A stretch of DNA of 64,000 bases from Limimonas halophila (GCF_900100655.1 NZ_FNCE01000001.1:434001-498000); one strand, 5' to 3'. Shown: positions 46,622 to 56,243, numbered from the stretch's first letter. The notes: generated by a model from the sequence alone, not told the origin. Program-made: numbers and translations.

Positions 46622-48349
46622 TCAGGCGCCGGGCCGTGAACGGGCGATCGTCTTGGACAGGATGATCACCGGCAGGATGCCGACGGCCACGATCGTCAGC
46701 GCCGGGGTCGCCGCCTCGGTCAGGCGCTCGTCGGAGGCCAGGTTGAAGGCCTGAACGGCAAGGGTATCGTAGTTGAAAGGCCGCAGCACCAGCGTTGCCG
46801 GCAGTTCCTTGAGCACGTCCACGAACACCAGCAGTCCCGCTGTCAGCATGGAGCCGGACACCAGCGGCGCGTGCACGCGCAGCAGCGTGCTCGTCGGCCC
46901 GTGCCCCAGGGTGCGCGCCGCGTCTTCCATGGTCGGGCGGACGCGCGCGAGGCTCGCTTCCATGGTGTTGAGCGCCACGGCCAGGAAGCGCACGAGGTAG
47001 GCGAACACCAGCGCCGCGATCGTCCCCGTCAGCAGCAGGCCGGTGGAGACGCCCAGGTTGGCGCGCAGCCACGCGTCCACCGCGTTCTCCGCGGCGGTGA
47101 AGGGCACGAGCACGCCGATGGCGATGACCGTCCCCGGCACGGCGTAGCCCAGCCCCGCCACGCGGTTCGCCAGCAGGCTGGCGCGGCCCGGCCGCAGCCG
47201 GCGGCCGTAGACCATCACGGTCGCCAGCACCACCGCCAGCACCGCCGTCACCGCCGCCAGGGAAAAGGAATTCCCGGCCATCTCCAGGAAGTTCAGGGAA
47301 TAGGAGCGCTGTGCCGCAGTGATCGCCATGCCCAGCAGGATGCCTGCAGGCAGGAGGAAGCCCGCCAAGATGGGCAGCGCGCACGCCAGCGTGGCCAGCG
47401 CCTGCTTCCCGGGCGACAGCGTCGTGCGTGGCAGCCGGCGGTAGCGCGCGGAGGTGTGGTGGTAGCGCGCCCGCCCGCGGCTCAGGCGCTCCAGCAGCAG
47501 CACGGCGAACACCACGGCCAGCAGCAGGGCCGCGAGCTGCGAGGCCGCGACCGGATCGCCGAACGACGACCACACACGCACGATGCCGGTGGTGAAGGTC
47601 TGCACACCGAAGTAGCTCACCGTGCCGAAGTCCGACAGCGCCTCCATCAGCACGAGGGCGGTGCCGCCCGCGATCGACGGCCGCGCCAGCGGCAGCGCCA
47701 CGCGCAGGAAGTTGCGCCACGGCCCGTAGCCCAGCGTGCGCCCCACCTCCAGCGCGCACACCGACTGCTCCAGGAAGGAGGCGCGCGCCAGCAGGTAGAC
47801 GTAGGGGTAGAGCACGAAGGTCATCATGGCGATGGCCCCCGGCAGCGAGCGCACCTGCGGGAACCACATCGCCCCGGCTTCCAGCTCGAACAGTGTGCGC
47901 AGCGCCGTCTGCACCGGCCCCGTGACCTGGAGGAAGTCGGTGTAGGCGTAGGCCATGACGTAGGCGGGCACCGCGAGCGGCAGGATCAGCGCCCACTCGA
48001 AGATCGGCCGGCCGGGGAAGCGGTACATCGTCACCAGCCACGCCGTGAGCGTGCCGATCACGGGCGCGCCGATCCCCACGCCCAGCACCAGCCACAGCGT
48101 GTTCAACAGATAGCGCGGCAGCACCGTCTGAACGAGGTGGCCCCAGACCTCGGAGTCCGTGGGCAGCACGAGCTGGGCGACCACCGTGATCACCGGGATG
48201 CTCAGCACCGCCGCGATCAGCACGGACGCCCAGCCCAGCACGGCCGTCGCCCGGCTGCCGCGCGAGCGCCCGCCGCGCCGCTGCGGAACCTGCGAAAGGT
48301 CGGCCGGCTCGCCCGCGGCCCAGGAGCTGTCGAAGGTGCTTTCGGTCAT
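46622..48349 (-). CDS. fbpB: ferric-iron ABC transporter permease, fused double domain
   Basis: A 575-aa inner-membrane protein made of two ABC-permease halves of about 270 residues each, with some twelve membrane spans and EAA-loop-like segments (EVGRTLGYGPWRNFLRVALP and DAARTLGHGPTSTLLRVHAP). The start at 48349 follows a short spacer; a Fur/Mur-like box lies about 57–71 bp upstream. It converges on the binding-protein gene, its presumed partner. The ATPase subunit must be elsewhere. Confidence 0.93.
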   Translation of the reverse strand: MTESTFDSSWAAGEPADLSQVPQRRGGRSRGSRATAVLGWASVLIAAVLSIPVITVVAQLVLPTDSEVWGHLVQTVLPRYLLNTLWLVLGVGIGAPVIGTLTAWLVTMYRFPGRPIFEWALILPLAVPAYVMAYAYTDFLQVTGPVQTALRTLFELEAGAMWFPQVRSLPGAIAMMTFVLYPYVYLLARASFLEQSVCALEVGRTLGYGPWRNFLRVALPLARPSIAGGTALVLMEALSDFGTVSYFGVQTFTTGIVRVWSSFGDPVAASQLAALLLAVVFAVLLLERLSRGRARYHHTSARYRRLPRTTLSPGKQALATLACALPILAGFLLPAGILLGMAITAAQRSYSLNFLEMAGNSFSLAAVTAVLAVVLATVMVYGRRLRPGRASLLANRVAGLGYAVPGTVIAIGVLVPFTAAENAVDAWLRANLGVSTGLLLTGTIAALVFAYLVRFLAVALNTMEASLARVRPTMEDAARTLGHGPTSTLLRVHAPLVSGSMLTAGLLVFVDVLKELPATLVLRPFNYDTLAVQAFNLASDERLTEAATPALTIVAVGILPVIILSKTIARSRPGA

Positions 48350-48405
48350 GCGCGCCTGCCGTTCGTGTCGGGCCGACTCTTAAAGTTGGAAACGCCGTCT
48401 GTGAA

Positions 48406-48420
48406 TGCAAATGGCTCGCA
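48406..48420. promoter_or_regulatory. Fur/Mur-like box 3
   Basis: TGCAAATGGCTCGCA is a degenerate match to TGCAAATCATTTGCA, upstream of the permease gene. Placement before the third expected iron-responsive unit raises its credibility. Confidence 0.45.
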
Positions 48421-48600
48421 ATTTCGTCTGGCAGCGGCGCGCGGTCGCAACCCCATGCATCGCCTCGGCCGGAGCGCGTCAGCGGGCCGCGAAATCAACG
48501 GAGTTTTAATCGAAGCGTGTCAGGCTGATTGGCGAGCGACCATTGCGCCGGGCGGGACGCCTGCGGCTGGCGCAGGACCAAGCCACGATCGAGGGCATCG

Positions 48601-51504
48601 ATGGACGACCTGCTCAGCGAGTTCCTGACGGAAACGAACGAAAGCCTTCAGGTCCTCGACACGGAGATCGTGACCCTGGAGCAGAATCCGAACAATCCGG
48701 ATCTGCTGCACAACATTTTCCGTGTCATGCACACCATCAAGGGGACTTGCGGGTTCCTGGGGCTCCCGCGGCTTGAGGCGGTGGCGCACTCGGGCGAAAC
48801 TGTCCTGGGCAAGGTTCGCGACGGCGAGCTGGAGATCAACCAGGACCGCGTTTCCATCGTCCTGGAATGTCTCGACCGCATTCGCGACATCGTCGGCGCG
48901 CTCGAGGAAAACGGCGAAGAGCCGGAAGGCGACGACACCGAGCTGATCAATCGGCTCAACGCCCTGATCGAGAAGGCGGAAGCCGGGGATACCGGCGACA
49001 GCGGCGGCGAGGCGGCCGCCGGCGGCGAAGCCGAGGCGGAGTCCGGCGCCGGCGCGGAAGAGGACGACATGGCGGCGGCCATGGCCGCCATGGAGGCCGA
49101 AGACTCGAGCGAAGCCGAGGCCGAGTCCGACGCCGCGGAATCCGGGGATGCCGGTCAGGGCGGCGAGGGTGACGCGCCCGCCGGGGACTCGGAGAGCCAG
49201 CCGGAAAGCAGCGGGCCACCCGCGCCGGCGTCGCAGACCCAGCCAGCAACCACGAGCGAGAGCCAGCCCCCGGCGGCCAGCAGCGGTGGCGGCGGCCAGG
49301 GCGGCGGCAGCGGCCAAGGCGGCGGCAAGTCCGGCGGTGACAGTGGCCGTCAGGGCGGCGGCGGTGGCGGCGGCCACAGCGGCCCGCAGTCGATCCGCGT
49401 CAGCGTCGACCTGCTGGAAAGCCTCATGACCACGGTTTCGGAGCTGGTGCTCAACCGCAACCAGCTTCTGCAGATCCTGCGCCAGTACAACGAAAGCGAG
49501 TTCGCCGCGCCGCTGCAGCGGCTCAATCACGTCGTGTCCGAGCTGCAGGAAGGCGTCATGAAGACGCGCATGCAGCCGATCGACAACGCATGGTCGAAGC
49601 TGCCGCGCATCGTGCGCGACCTTTCCGCCGATCTGGGCAAGAAGATCGAGCTGAAGAAGAAGGGTGAGGACACCGAGCTCGACCGTCAGGTGCTCGAGCT
49701 GATCAAGGATCCGCTCACCCACATGGTGCGCAACTCCTGCGACCACGGCCTGGAAACGCCGGACGAGCGCCGCGAGGCGGGCAAGCCCGAGGTCGGCACG
49801 ATCGCCCTCAACGCCTACCACGAGGGCGGTCACATCATCATCGAGATCGCCGACGACGGAAAGGGGCTCGACCCGGAGAAGATCAAGGACAAGGCCATCC
49901 GCAACGGCCTCACGACCGAGGCCGACTGCGCCAACCTGACCGAGCAGCAGATCCTTCAGTTCATCTTCAAGCCGGGCTTCTCCACCGCAGCGGCGGTCAC
50001 GGCCGTGTCCGGCCGTGGCGTCGGCATGGACGTCGTGCGCAACAACATCGAGGAAATCGGCGGCACCATCGAGCTGTCCTCGAAGCTGGGGCGCGGCAGC
50101 AAGTTCACGGTGAAGATCCCGCTGACCCTGGCGATCGCCTCGGCGCTGATCGTGGAATGCGGCGGCGAGCGCTTTGCCATCCCGCAGCTTTCCGTGAAGG
50201 AGCTGGTGCGCGCCAAGGGCGACAGCGAGAAGTCCATCGAACGCATCAAGGACACGCCGGTGCTGCGCCTGCGCGACCGGCTGCTGCCGCTGATCAACCT
50301 GCGCCAATTGCTGCGCCTCGACGGCGAGGACCAGCAGCCGCAGCTGGAATCCCCCGCCGGCGCGGGCCAGGAAACGGCGACACAGAGTGGCGATCCTCAG
50401 AGCGAGGAGCGCGACGGTTTCATCGTCGTCAGCCAGGTGGGGACCTACCACTTCGGCATCATCGTGGATCAGGTCTACGACACCGAGGAAATCGTGGTGA
50501 AGCCGGTTGCCCGCATCCTGCGCAACATTCCGCTGTTCTCGGGCAACACCATCCTGGGCGACGGCCGCGTCGTCATGATCCTGGACCCGAACGGCATCGC
50601 CCAGGCGAGTGGCGAGATCACCGTCTCCGAAGGCCAGGACATGGGCGAGGAGGAGCGTGCCGTCAGCGAGGACGAGGCCGTGTCCATGCTGATCTTCCGT
50701 GCCGTGGACGACGCGCCCAAGGCCGTCCCGCTCGGCCTCGTGTCGCGCCTGGAGGAAATCGACCTGGAGAACGTCGAGGTCTCCAACGGCCAGCGCGTGA
50801 TCCAGTACCGCGGGAAGCTGATGCCGCTGATCCTGATGGACGGCGCCAAGGGCCTGGAAAGCCAGGGCAAGCAGCCCGTGCTGGTCTTCACCGACCAGAA
50901 CCGTTCCATGGGTCTGGTCGTGGACGAGATCGTCGACATCGTTCAGGAGAGCATGAATATCGAGCTGAGCGGCGAGCGGGCCGGATTCCTGGGCAGCGCG
51001 GTCATCGCCGGCAAGGCCACGGACATCATCGATACCGGCTACTACCTGACCAAGGCCTATCCGGACTGGTTCCGCGGCGAGGAGCGCCGTGGCCAGAGCC
51101 GGCGGGGCCTGGGACGGCGGGTGCTGTTCGTCGACGACAGCCCCTTCTTCCGCAACATGCTCGTGCCTGTGCTGGATACAGCCGGCTACGACGTCACCTC
51201 GGCGGAAAGCGCCGAGCGCGCCCTGGAGCTGCACAACGAAGGCCGGATGTACGACGTCATCATCTCGGATATCGAGATGTCCGGCATGAGCGGGTACGAG
51301 TTCGCCGAGTACGTGCAGAACCAGACGGACTGGGCCAGCACGCCCATGATCGCGCTGTCCTCCTACGCCGAGCCGCAGGACATGGAGCGCGGCCGCGCCG
51401 CGGGCTTCCGCGACTATGTGGCCAAGTTCGACCGCGAGACCTTGCTTGATACGCTGCGCGAGATTCTGAACGAGGAAAAGCTACCTCAGCGGGGGGCCGC
51501 ATGA
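48601..51504 (+). CDS. cheA: hybrid chemotaxis histidine kinase CheA with receiver domain
   Basis: A 967-aa cytoplasmic kinase. In order: Hpt domain with phospho-His 44 (FRVMHTIKGTCG), a Gly/Glu/Ser-rich linker of about 140 residues, dimerisation and HATPase domains (HMVRNSCDHGLE, GRGVGMDVVRNNI), a CheW-like domain (RLRDRLLPLINLRQLL), a second CheW-like domain (YRGKLMPLILMDG), and a C-terminal receiver domain (VLFVDDSPFFRN, VIISDIEMSGMSGYE). The start at 48601 begins the Hpt helix. First gene of cheA-W-Y-B-R, the same order as the Azospirillum Che1 operon. The stop overlaps cheW. Confidence 0.95.
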   Translation: MDDLLSEFLTETNESLQVLDTEIVTLEQNPNNPDLLHNIFRVMHTIKGTCGFLGLPRLEAVAHSGETVLGKVRDGELEINQDRVSIVLECLDRIRDIVGALEENGEEPEGDDTELINRLNALIEKAEAGDTGDSGGEAAAGGEAEAESGAGAEEDDMAAAMAAMEAEDSSEAEAESDAAESGDAGQGGEGDAPAGDSESQPESSGPPAPASQTQPATTSESQPPAASSGGGGQGGGSGQGGGKSGGDSGRQGGGGGGGHSGPQSIRVSVDLLESLMTTVSELVLNRNQLLQILRQYNESEFAAPLQRLNHVVSELQEGVMKTRMQPIDNAWSKLPRIVRDLSADLGKKIELKKKGEDTELDRQVLELIKDPLTHMVRNSCDHGLETPDERREAGKPEVGTIALNAYHEGGHIIIEIADDGKGLDPEKIKDKAIRNGLTTEADCANLTEQQILQFIFKPGFSTAAAVTAVSGRGVGMDVVRNNIEEIGGTIELSSKLGRGSKFTVKIPLTLAIASALIVECGGERFAIPQLSVKELVRAKGDSEKSIERIKDTPVLRLRDRLLPLINLRQLLRLDGEDQQPQLESPAGAGQETATQSGDPQSEERDGFIVVSQVGTYHFGIIVDQVYDTEEIVVKPVARILRNIPLFSGNTILGDGRVVMILDPNGIAQASGEITVSEGQDMGEEERAVSEDEAVSMLIFRAVDDAPKAVPLGLVSRLEEIDLENVEVSNGQRVIQYRGKLMPLILMDGAKGLESQGKQPVLVFTDQNRSMGLVVDEIVDIVQESMNIELSGERAGFLGSAVIAGKATDIIDTGYYLTKAYPDWFRGEERRGQSRRGLGRRVLFVDDSPFFRNMLVPVLDTAGYDVTSAESAERALELHNEGRMYDVIISDIEMSGMSGYEFAEYVQNQTDWASTPMIALSSYAEPQDMERGRAAGFRDYVAKFDRETLLDTLREILNEEKLPQRGAA

Positions 51505-52016
51505 CCGAGGCAGGCGACGACACGAACGCGGCGGCCGGGTCCGAGCACACGGCGCTGGCGCGCGTGCACAACTCGGAAAACGCCACGGACTACGTCACCT
51601 TCACGATCGCCGACCAGCTTTTCGGCATCCCGGTGAAGCAGGTGCAGGACGTGCTCTCCGGCGGCACGATCACGCGGATACCGTTGGCGCCCAAGGAAAT
51701 CGCCGGCGTGCTCAACCTGCGCGGGCGCATCGTGACGGCCATCGACGTGCGCCTGCGCCTGGGGCTGCCCCCGCGCGAGCGCCGCAGCGATGACATGTCG
51801 CTCGTGGTGGACCACGGCGGGGAACTCTACAGCCTGATGGTGGACGATGTCGGGGACGTGTACAGCATCGATCCGACCACGTTCGACCGGAATCCGCCCA
51901 CGCTGGATCAGAAGATCCGCGAGTTCTCGGCCGGTATCTACCGGCGCAACGAGAAACTCATGGTCGTGCTGGATGTGGAACGGCTGCTCGATTACGAGGT
52001 ATCGCAGGCCGCTTAG
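51501..52016 (+). CDS. cheW: chemotaxis adaptor CheW
   Basis: Couples receptors to CheA. The 171-aa product is a single CheW domain: FTIADQLFGIPVKQVQDVL, GVLNLRGRIVTAIDVRLRLG and SLVVDHGGELYSLMVDDVGD (each shown in part). A poorly conserved 35-residue N-terminal tail precedes the domain. The start overlaps the cheA stop (ATGA). No chemoreceptor gene is found in the operon. Confidence 0.94.
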   Translation: MTEAGDDTNAAAGSEHTALARVHNSENATDYVTFTIADQLFGIPVKQVQDVLSGGTITRIPLAPKEIAGVLNLRGRIVTAIDVRLRLGLPPRERRSDDMSLVVDHGGELYSLMVDDVGDVYSIDPTTFDRNPPTLDQKIREFSAGIYRRNEKLMVVLDVERLLDYEVSQAA

Positions 52017-52028
52017 CCCGGGTGTCCG

Positions 52029-52394
52029 ATGAAACGAGTCTTGGTTGTCGACGACTCCCAGGTCGTCCGCTCCGTCGCCCGCAAGATCCTCGAAGGCCTT
52101 GAGTTCGAGATCTGGGAGGCGAGCGACGGGCAGGAGGCCCTTGAGATCTGCCAGCGCGGGCTGCCGGACGCTGTCCTGCTCGACTGGAACATGCCGGTCA
52201 TGTCGGGTATCGAGTTTCTCCGCGCCCTGCGTCAAATGGATGGCGGTGACGGGCCGATCGTCGTGTTCTGCACGACGGAAACGGACATGCAGCACATTCA
52301 GGAAGCCCTGGGCGCGGGTGCGAACGAATACATCATGAAGCCGTTCGACAGCGACGTCGTCCAATCGAAATTCGAACAGGTGGGATTGCTCTGA
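52029..52394 (+). CDS. cheY: chemotaxis response regulator CheY
   Basis: A 121-aa stand-alone receiver domain. The acidic pocket is in VVDDSQ, the phospho-Asp in LLDWNMPVMSG, the Thr in CTTETD and the Lys in MKPFDSD. CheY-P acts on the flagellar motor or, in relatives, on other targets. It lies 12 bp after cheW and one base before cheB. Confidence 0.95.
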   Translation: MKRVLVVDDSQVVRSVARKILEGLEFEIWEASDGQEALEICQRGLPDAVLLDWNMPVMSGIEFLRALRQMDGGDGPIVVFCTTETDMQHIQEALGAGANEYIMKPFDSDVVQSKFEQVGLL

Positions 52395-52395
52395 G

Positions 52396-53610
52396 ATGAG
52401 CCGGTCGACACGCGGCGAGGCACGCGGCGGCGCCGCGGGCAACGACCCTTATCGTGTTATGGTCGTGGACGACTCCGCCGTCGTTCGCGGCATGACCACG
52501 CGCTTTCTGGAGCGCGACAACGATATCCAGATCGTCTCGTCCGTCGGCGACGGCCAGCGCGCCATCAGTCAACTGGATCGCCACGCGCCCGTCGACGTGG
52601 TCGTGCTCGACATCGAAATGCCCGTGATGGACGGGCTGACGGCGCTGCCGAAGCTGCTGGAAAAGCAGGGCGACGTTCAGGTTCTCGTCTCCTCCACGCT
52701 GACGAAGTCCAATGCCGACATCTCGCTGAAGGCGCTGCGCGCGGGCGCCGCGGATTACGTCACCAAGCCGGGGAACAGCGGCCTGCACACGGCCGACGAG
52801 TTCCAGGAGGAGTTGCGCAGCAAGGTCAAGACGCTGGGGGCCGCGCGCCGCCGCAGCGCGGGCGGCGGCAAGGCCGGCGGCGCGAGCGCGCGCGAGCGCC
52901 CGGGACCGGCCACAGACCGAGCGTCGGTCGGGTCGAGCACGGCCGCGCGCACCGGCCGGGACAAGCCCGCGAGCGCGCCGGCCGCCAGCGCCGCGCCGGC
53001 CACGGTGCAGAAGCGCGCCGCCAGCAACCAGACACCCGAGGTGATCGCGATCGGCTCGTCGACGGGCGGGCCGCAGGCGCTGTTCCAGGTGCTGACGGAG
53101 TTGGGGCCGGTGCGCCAGCCGATTCTGGTCACGCAGCACATGCCCAAGACCTTCACGGCGCTGCTGGCCGATCACATCAAGCGGCAGACGAAGCTGGACG
53201 CGATCGAGGTTGCCGGGGGCGAGTCCCTCGTCGGCGGGCGCGTGCACGTCGCGCCGGGCGGCTCGCACATGGTCGTGGAGCGCGGCAGTGACGGCCTGCA
53301 CCTGAAACTCTCCGACGACCCGCCGGAAAACTTCTGCAAGCCTTCGGTGGACCCGATGCTGCGCAGTCTGGCGACCGTCTTCGGCGGGCGGCTCCTCACC
53401 GTGATCCTCACCGGCATGGGACACGACGGCTACTACGGCTGCCAGACGGTCGTGCAGGCCGGCGGCCAAGTCATCGCGCAGGACGAGGAAAGCTCGGTTG
53501 TGTGGGGCATGCCGGGCGCAGTGGCAAAGGCTGGGCTGTGTTCGGCTGTGCTCCCCCTCGGGGAGATCGCCGATCACATGCGCAAGATCGCGATGAGGTC
53601 GGCCGCATGA
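52396..53610 (+). CDS. cheB: chemotaxis methylesterase CheB
   Basis: Demethylates and deamidates chemoreceptors during adaptation. The 404-aa product has an N-terminal receiver (MVVDDSAVVRG, phospho-Asp in VVLDIEMPVMDG), an unusually long, low-complexity Ala/Arg/Ser linker near residues 150–210, and the esterase domain with the catalytic Ser in AIGSSTGGPQAL, His in TQHMPKTF and Asp in LTGMGHDGY. The stop overlaps the cheR start. Confidence 0.96.
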   Translation: MSRSTRGEARGGAAGNDPYRVMVVDDSAVVRGMTTRFLERDNDIQIVSSVGDGQRAISQLDRHAPVDVVVLDIEMPVMDGLTALPKLLEKQGDVQVLVSSTLTKSNADISLKALRAGAADYVTKPGNSGLHTADEFQEELRSKVKTLGAARRRSAGGGKAGGASARERPGPATDRASVGSSTAARTGRDKPASAPAASAAPATVQKRAASNQTPEVIAIGSSTGGPQALFQVLTELGPVRQPILVTQHMPKTFTALLADHIKRQTKLDAIEVAGGESLVGGRVHVAPGGSHMVVERGSDGLHLKLSDDPPENFCKPSVDPMLRSLATVFGGRLLTVILTGMGHDGYYGCQTVVQAGGQVIAQDEESSVVWGMPGAVAKAGLCSAVLPLGEIADHMRKIAMRSAA

Positions 53611-54461
53611 ACCCCGAAGAGTTCAGCCGTCTCGCCGAGTTGCTGAAGGACCGCACGGGCATCGTGCTCGGCCGGGACAAGGAGTACCTGGCGGAAAGCC
53701 GCTTGGCGCCGGTCGCCCGCAGCTGGGGATTCAACAGTCCCACCGACTTGGTGCGCGCGCTGGTCCGCCGAACGGGGAGCGGGGCGAGCCAGGAACTGCT
53801 CTCGGCGGTGGTCGAGGCCATGACCACCAACGAGTCCTTCTTCTTCCGCGACCAGACGCCCTTCGACCAGTTCCGCGACGTCATGTTGCCCAACCTGATG
53901 AAGGCGCGGGCCGATACGCGCCGCATCCGCATCTGGTCGGCAGCGTGCTCCAGCGGCCAGGAGCCGTATTCGCTCGCCATGGCGATCCGAGAGCTGGGGG
54001 CGAAGGTGAGCGGCTGGCGCTTCGACATCCTGGCCACGGACCTGTCGAAGCAGATCATGAACCGGGCGCAGGACGGCGTTTACACCCAGTTCGAGGTGCA
54101 GCGCGGCCTGCCCATCCAGTACCTCGCCAAGTACTTCGAGCAGGAAGGCGACCGCTGGCGGATCAAGCGCGACATCCGCGACATGGTGACCTTCCGCGCG
54201 CACAACCTCTTGGACAGCGCCCGGCCGCTCGGCAAGTTCGACATCGTCTTCTGCCGCAACGTCCTCATCTACTTCAACCAGGACACCAAGCGGCAGGTGC
54301 TGGACAACATCTCGGAAGTCTTGGCATCGGACGGCTATCTGACGTTGGGCGGCGCCGAGACGGTGCTGGGCCTGACCGACAAATTCCAGGCCGTCTCCGG
54401 CTATCGCGGGCTTTTCGCGCCCACGTCAGCGCAGAAGAAAGCCGCGGCGCCGGGGCGGTAA
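53607..54461 (+). CDS. cheR: chemotaxis methyltransferase CheR
   Basis: SAM-dependent methylation of chemoreceptor glutamates. The 284-aa product has the N-terminal helical domain, TNESFFFRDQTPFDQF, the SAM motif WSAACSSGQEPYSLAM and DIVFCRNVLIYF. The ATG at 53607 overlaps the cheB stop. It is the last gene of the operon, with a hairpin after it. Confidence 0.96.
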   Translation: MNPEEFSRLAELLKDRTGIVLGRDKEYLAESRLAPVARSWGFNSPTDLVRALVRRTGSGASQELLSAVVEAMTTNESFFFRDQTPFDQFRDVMLPNLMKARADTRRIRIWSAACSSGQEPYSLAMAIRELGAKVSGWRFDILATDLSKQIMNRAQDGVYTQFEVQRGLPIQYLAKYFEQEGDRWRIKRDIRDMVTFRAHNLLDSARPLGKFDIVFCRNVLIYFNQDTKRQVLDNISEVLASDGYLTLGGAETVLGLTDKFQAVSGYRGLFAPTSAQKKAAAPGR

Positions 54462-54496
54462 GCGCAAGCGCGCGACAACGCGGCCTGACCCGACGC

Positions 54497-54522
54497 GGCG
54501 AGGGGGCTCAGGCCCCGTCGCC
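54497..54522. terminator. hairpin between converging cheR and ctrA
   Basis: GGCGAGGGGGC and GCCCCGTCGCC pair with one mismatch around TCAG. No T-run on either side, but its place between two converging genes suggests bidirectional termination. Confidence 0.5.
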
Positions 54523-54526
54523 GGGA

Positions 54527-55288
54527 TCACACCGCCTCAGGGCTGACGCGCGCGGGAGCTTGGTCGGCGGGCGCGGCGTCCTCTTCCGTCACATCCGAAC
54601 CAGCTTCAGCTTCCTCGGGATCGCGCAGCATATAGCCGCGGCCCCAGACCGTCTCGATGTAGTTCTCGCCGCCGGTCGCGTTCGCCAGCTTCTTGCGCAG
54701 CTTGCAGACGAAGACGTCGATGATCTTCAACTCGGGCTCGTCCATGCCGCCGTAGAGATGGTTCAGGAACATCTCCTTGGTCAGCGTGGTGCCCTTGCGC
54801 AGCGAGAGCAGCTCCAGGATGCCGTATTCCTTGCCGGTGAGGTGAAGCGGCTGCCCGTCCACCTCCACGGTGCGGGCGTCCAGGTTCACCTTCAGCTTGC
54901 CGGTCTGGATGACGGAATCGGAGTGGCCGCGCGAGCGGCGAACGATGGCCTGGATGCGGGCGACCAGCTCGCGCTTGTCGAACGGCTTGGTGAGGTAGTC
55001 GTCGGCGCCGAAGCCCAGGCCCTTGATCTTCTCGTCCATGCCCGAAAGGCCGGAGAGAATCAGGATGGGCGTCTGGATGCGCGAGGCGCGCATGCGGCGC
55101 AGCACCTCGTAGCCGTCGATGTCGGGCAGCATGAGGTCGAGGACGATGATGTCGTAGTCGTAGAGCTTGCCGATCTCCAGACCGTCCTCGCCCATGTCCG
55201 TGGTGTCGCAGATGTAGTTTTCCGAACGGAGCATCGTTTCGATGCTCTGCGCCATGGCGCTGTCGTCTTCCACGAGGAGGACTCGCAT
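54527..55288 (-). CDS. ctrA: cell-cycle response regulator CtrA
   Basis: OmpR-type master regulator of Alphaproteobacteria; outside Caulobacter it chiefly controls motility and related functions. The 253-aa product has the receiver [20 protein letters not shown] with phospho-Asp in [13 protein letters not shown], then the winged-helix domain ([40 protein letters not shown]). The C-terminal tail after that is a variable acidic extension of about 25 residues. A near-consensus CtrA site lies 70–84 bp upstream. Confidence 0.97.
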   Translation of the reverse strand: MRVLLVEDDSAMAQSIETMLRSENYICDTTDMGEDGLEIGKLYDYDIIVLDLMLPDIDGYEVLRRMRASRIQTPILILSGLSGMDEKIKGLGFGADDYLTKPFDKRELVARIQAIVRRSRGHSDSVIQTGKLKVNLDARTVEVDGQPLHLTGKEYGILELLSLRKGTTLTKEMFLNHLYGGMDEPELKIIDVFVCKLRKKLANATGGENYIETVWGRGYMLRDPEEAEAGSDVTEEDAAPADQAPARVSPEAV

Positions 55289-55357
55289 CGTGGCTCCCCC
55301 GTTCGATCGCGCCGGCGTGGTAAACGCCGCTGTGTTAACCGTAAGGAGTATGCCGCA

Positions 55358-55372
55358 TTAACGTCTGGTTTA
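55358..55372. promoter_or_regulatory. near-consensus CtrA site before ctrA
   Basis: TTAA-CGTCTGG-TTTA differs from TTAA-N7-TTAA in one base. A further half-site, TTAACC, lies at 55335–55340. Autoregulation of ctrA is known in Caulobacter and is plausible here. Confidence 0.4.
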
Positions 55373-55430
55373 CAAACAGCTTTTTCATCAAGTCCCGACT
55401 TCTTCGCGTTTTCTCGGCCTTTTACGGGAA

Positions 55431-56243
55431 TTAACAGGGGGTGCCCAGGTCCGCGCGCGCCCAGGGCAGCACGAAGGGCTCGCCGTGCTGCTCCCCGGTG
55501 ACCGCGCGCACGCCGTAGACCGCGCGCAGGCGGGCGTCGGTGAGGATCTCGCGCGGCGGGCCGGACGCGGCGATGCGCCCGTCCGTGAGCACGATCACGC
55601 GGTCGCAGAAGCGGGCCGCCAGCGTCAGGTCGTGCAGCACCGCCGCGACCGTGCGCCCGCTCGCCGCCAGGCCGTGCAGCTTCGCCATGACGTCGAGCTG
55701 GTGGTAGGGGTCGAGTCCCGCGACCGGCTCGTCCGCCAGCAGCCAGTCCGGCTCCCCCGCGAGCGCGCGCGCCAGCAGCACGCGCGCCGTTTCCCCGGCG
55801 CTGAGGTCGCTCGCCGGCCGGTCCGCCAGCGCATCGGTTCCCGTTGCGGCCATTGCCCGCGCCACGGCGGCTCGGTCGTCGGCCGTCACGCGGCCGAAGG
55901 CGCGGCGATGCGGGGCGCGGCCCAGCCACACCAGCTCGCGCACGGCCATGGGCCAGTGCGGGCGTTCGCCCTGCGCCAGATGCGCCAGCTGCGCCGCCAG
56001 CCGCCGCCGGTCCATCCGCCGCACAGGGCGGCCGTCCAGCACGACCTCACCAGCGGTGGGGGCGATCAGCCCCGCCAGCGCGCGCAGCAGCGTGGTCTTG
56101 CCCGCGCCGTTGGGCCCGATGAGGCCCACCATCTCGCTGCGGGCCAGGGCGCAATCGACCCCGGTGAGCACACGCCGGCCCCCGAGATCGACCGTCAGCC
56201 CGCGCGCCGCGAGCCCTTCGCCGGTGTGGTGCCGTCCGTTCAC
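55431..56243 (-). CDS. btuD: cobalamin/iron-complex ABC transporter ATPase
   Basis: ATPase of a FecCDE/BtuCD-type importer. The 270-aa product has Walker A GLIGPNGAGKTTLLRAL, the signature DLSAGETARVLLARAL, Walker B WLLADEPVAGLD and the switch His in AVLHDL. It starts with GTG at 56243, overlapping the permease stop. The cobalamin riboswitch ahead of the operon makes B12 the likely substrate. Confidence 0.9.
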   Translation of the reverse strand: MNGRHHTGEGLAARGLTVDLGGRRVLTGVDCALARSEMVGLIGPNGAGKTTLLRALAGLIAPTAGEVVLDGRPVRRMDRRRLAAQLAHLAQGERPHWPMAVRELVWLGRAPHRRAFGRVTADDRAAVARAMAATGTDALADRPASDLSAGETARVLLARALAGEPDWLLADEPVAGLDPYHQLDVMAKLHGLAASGRTVAAVLHDLTLAARFCDRVIVLTDGRIAASGPPREILTDARLRAVYGVRAVTGEQHGEPFVLPWARADLGTPC

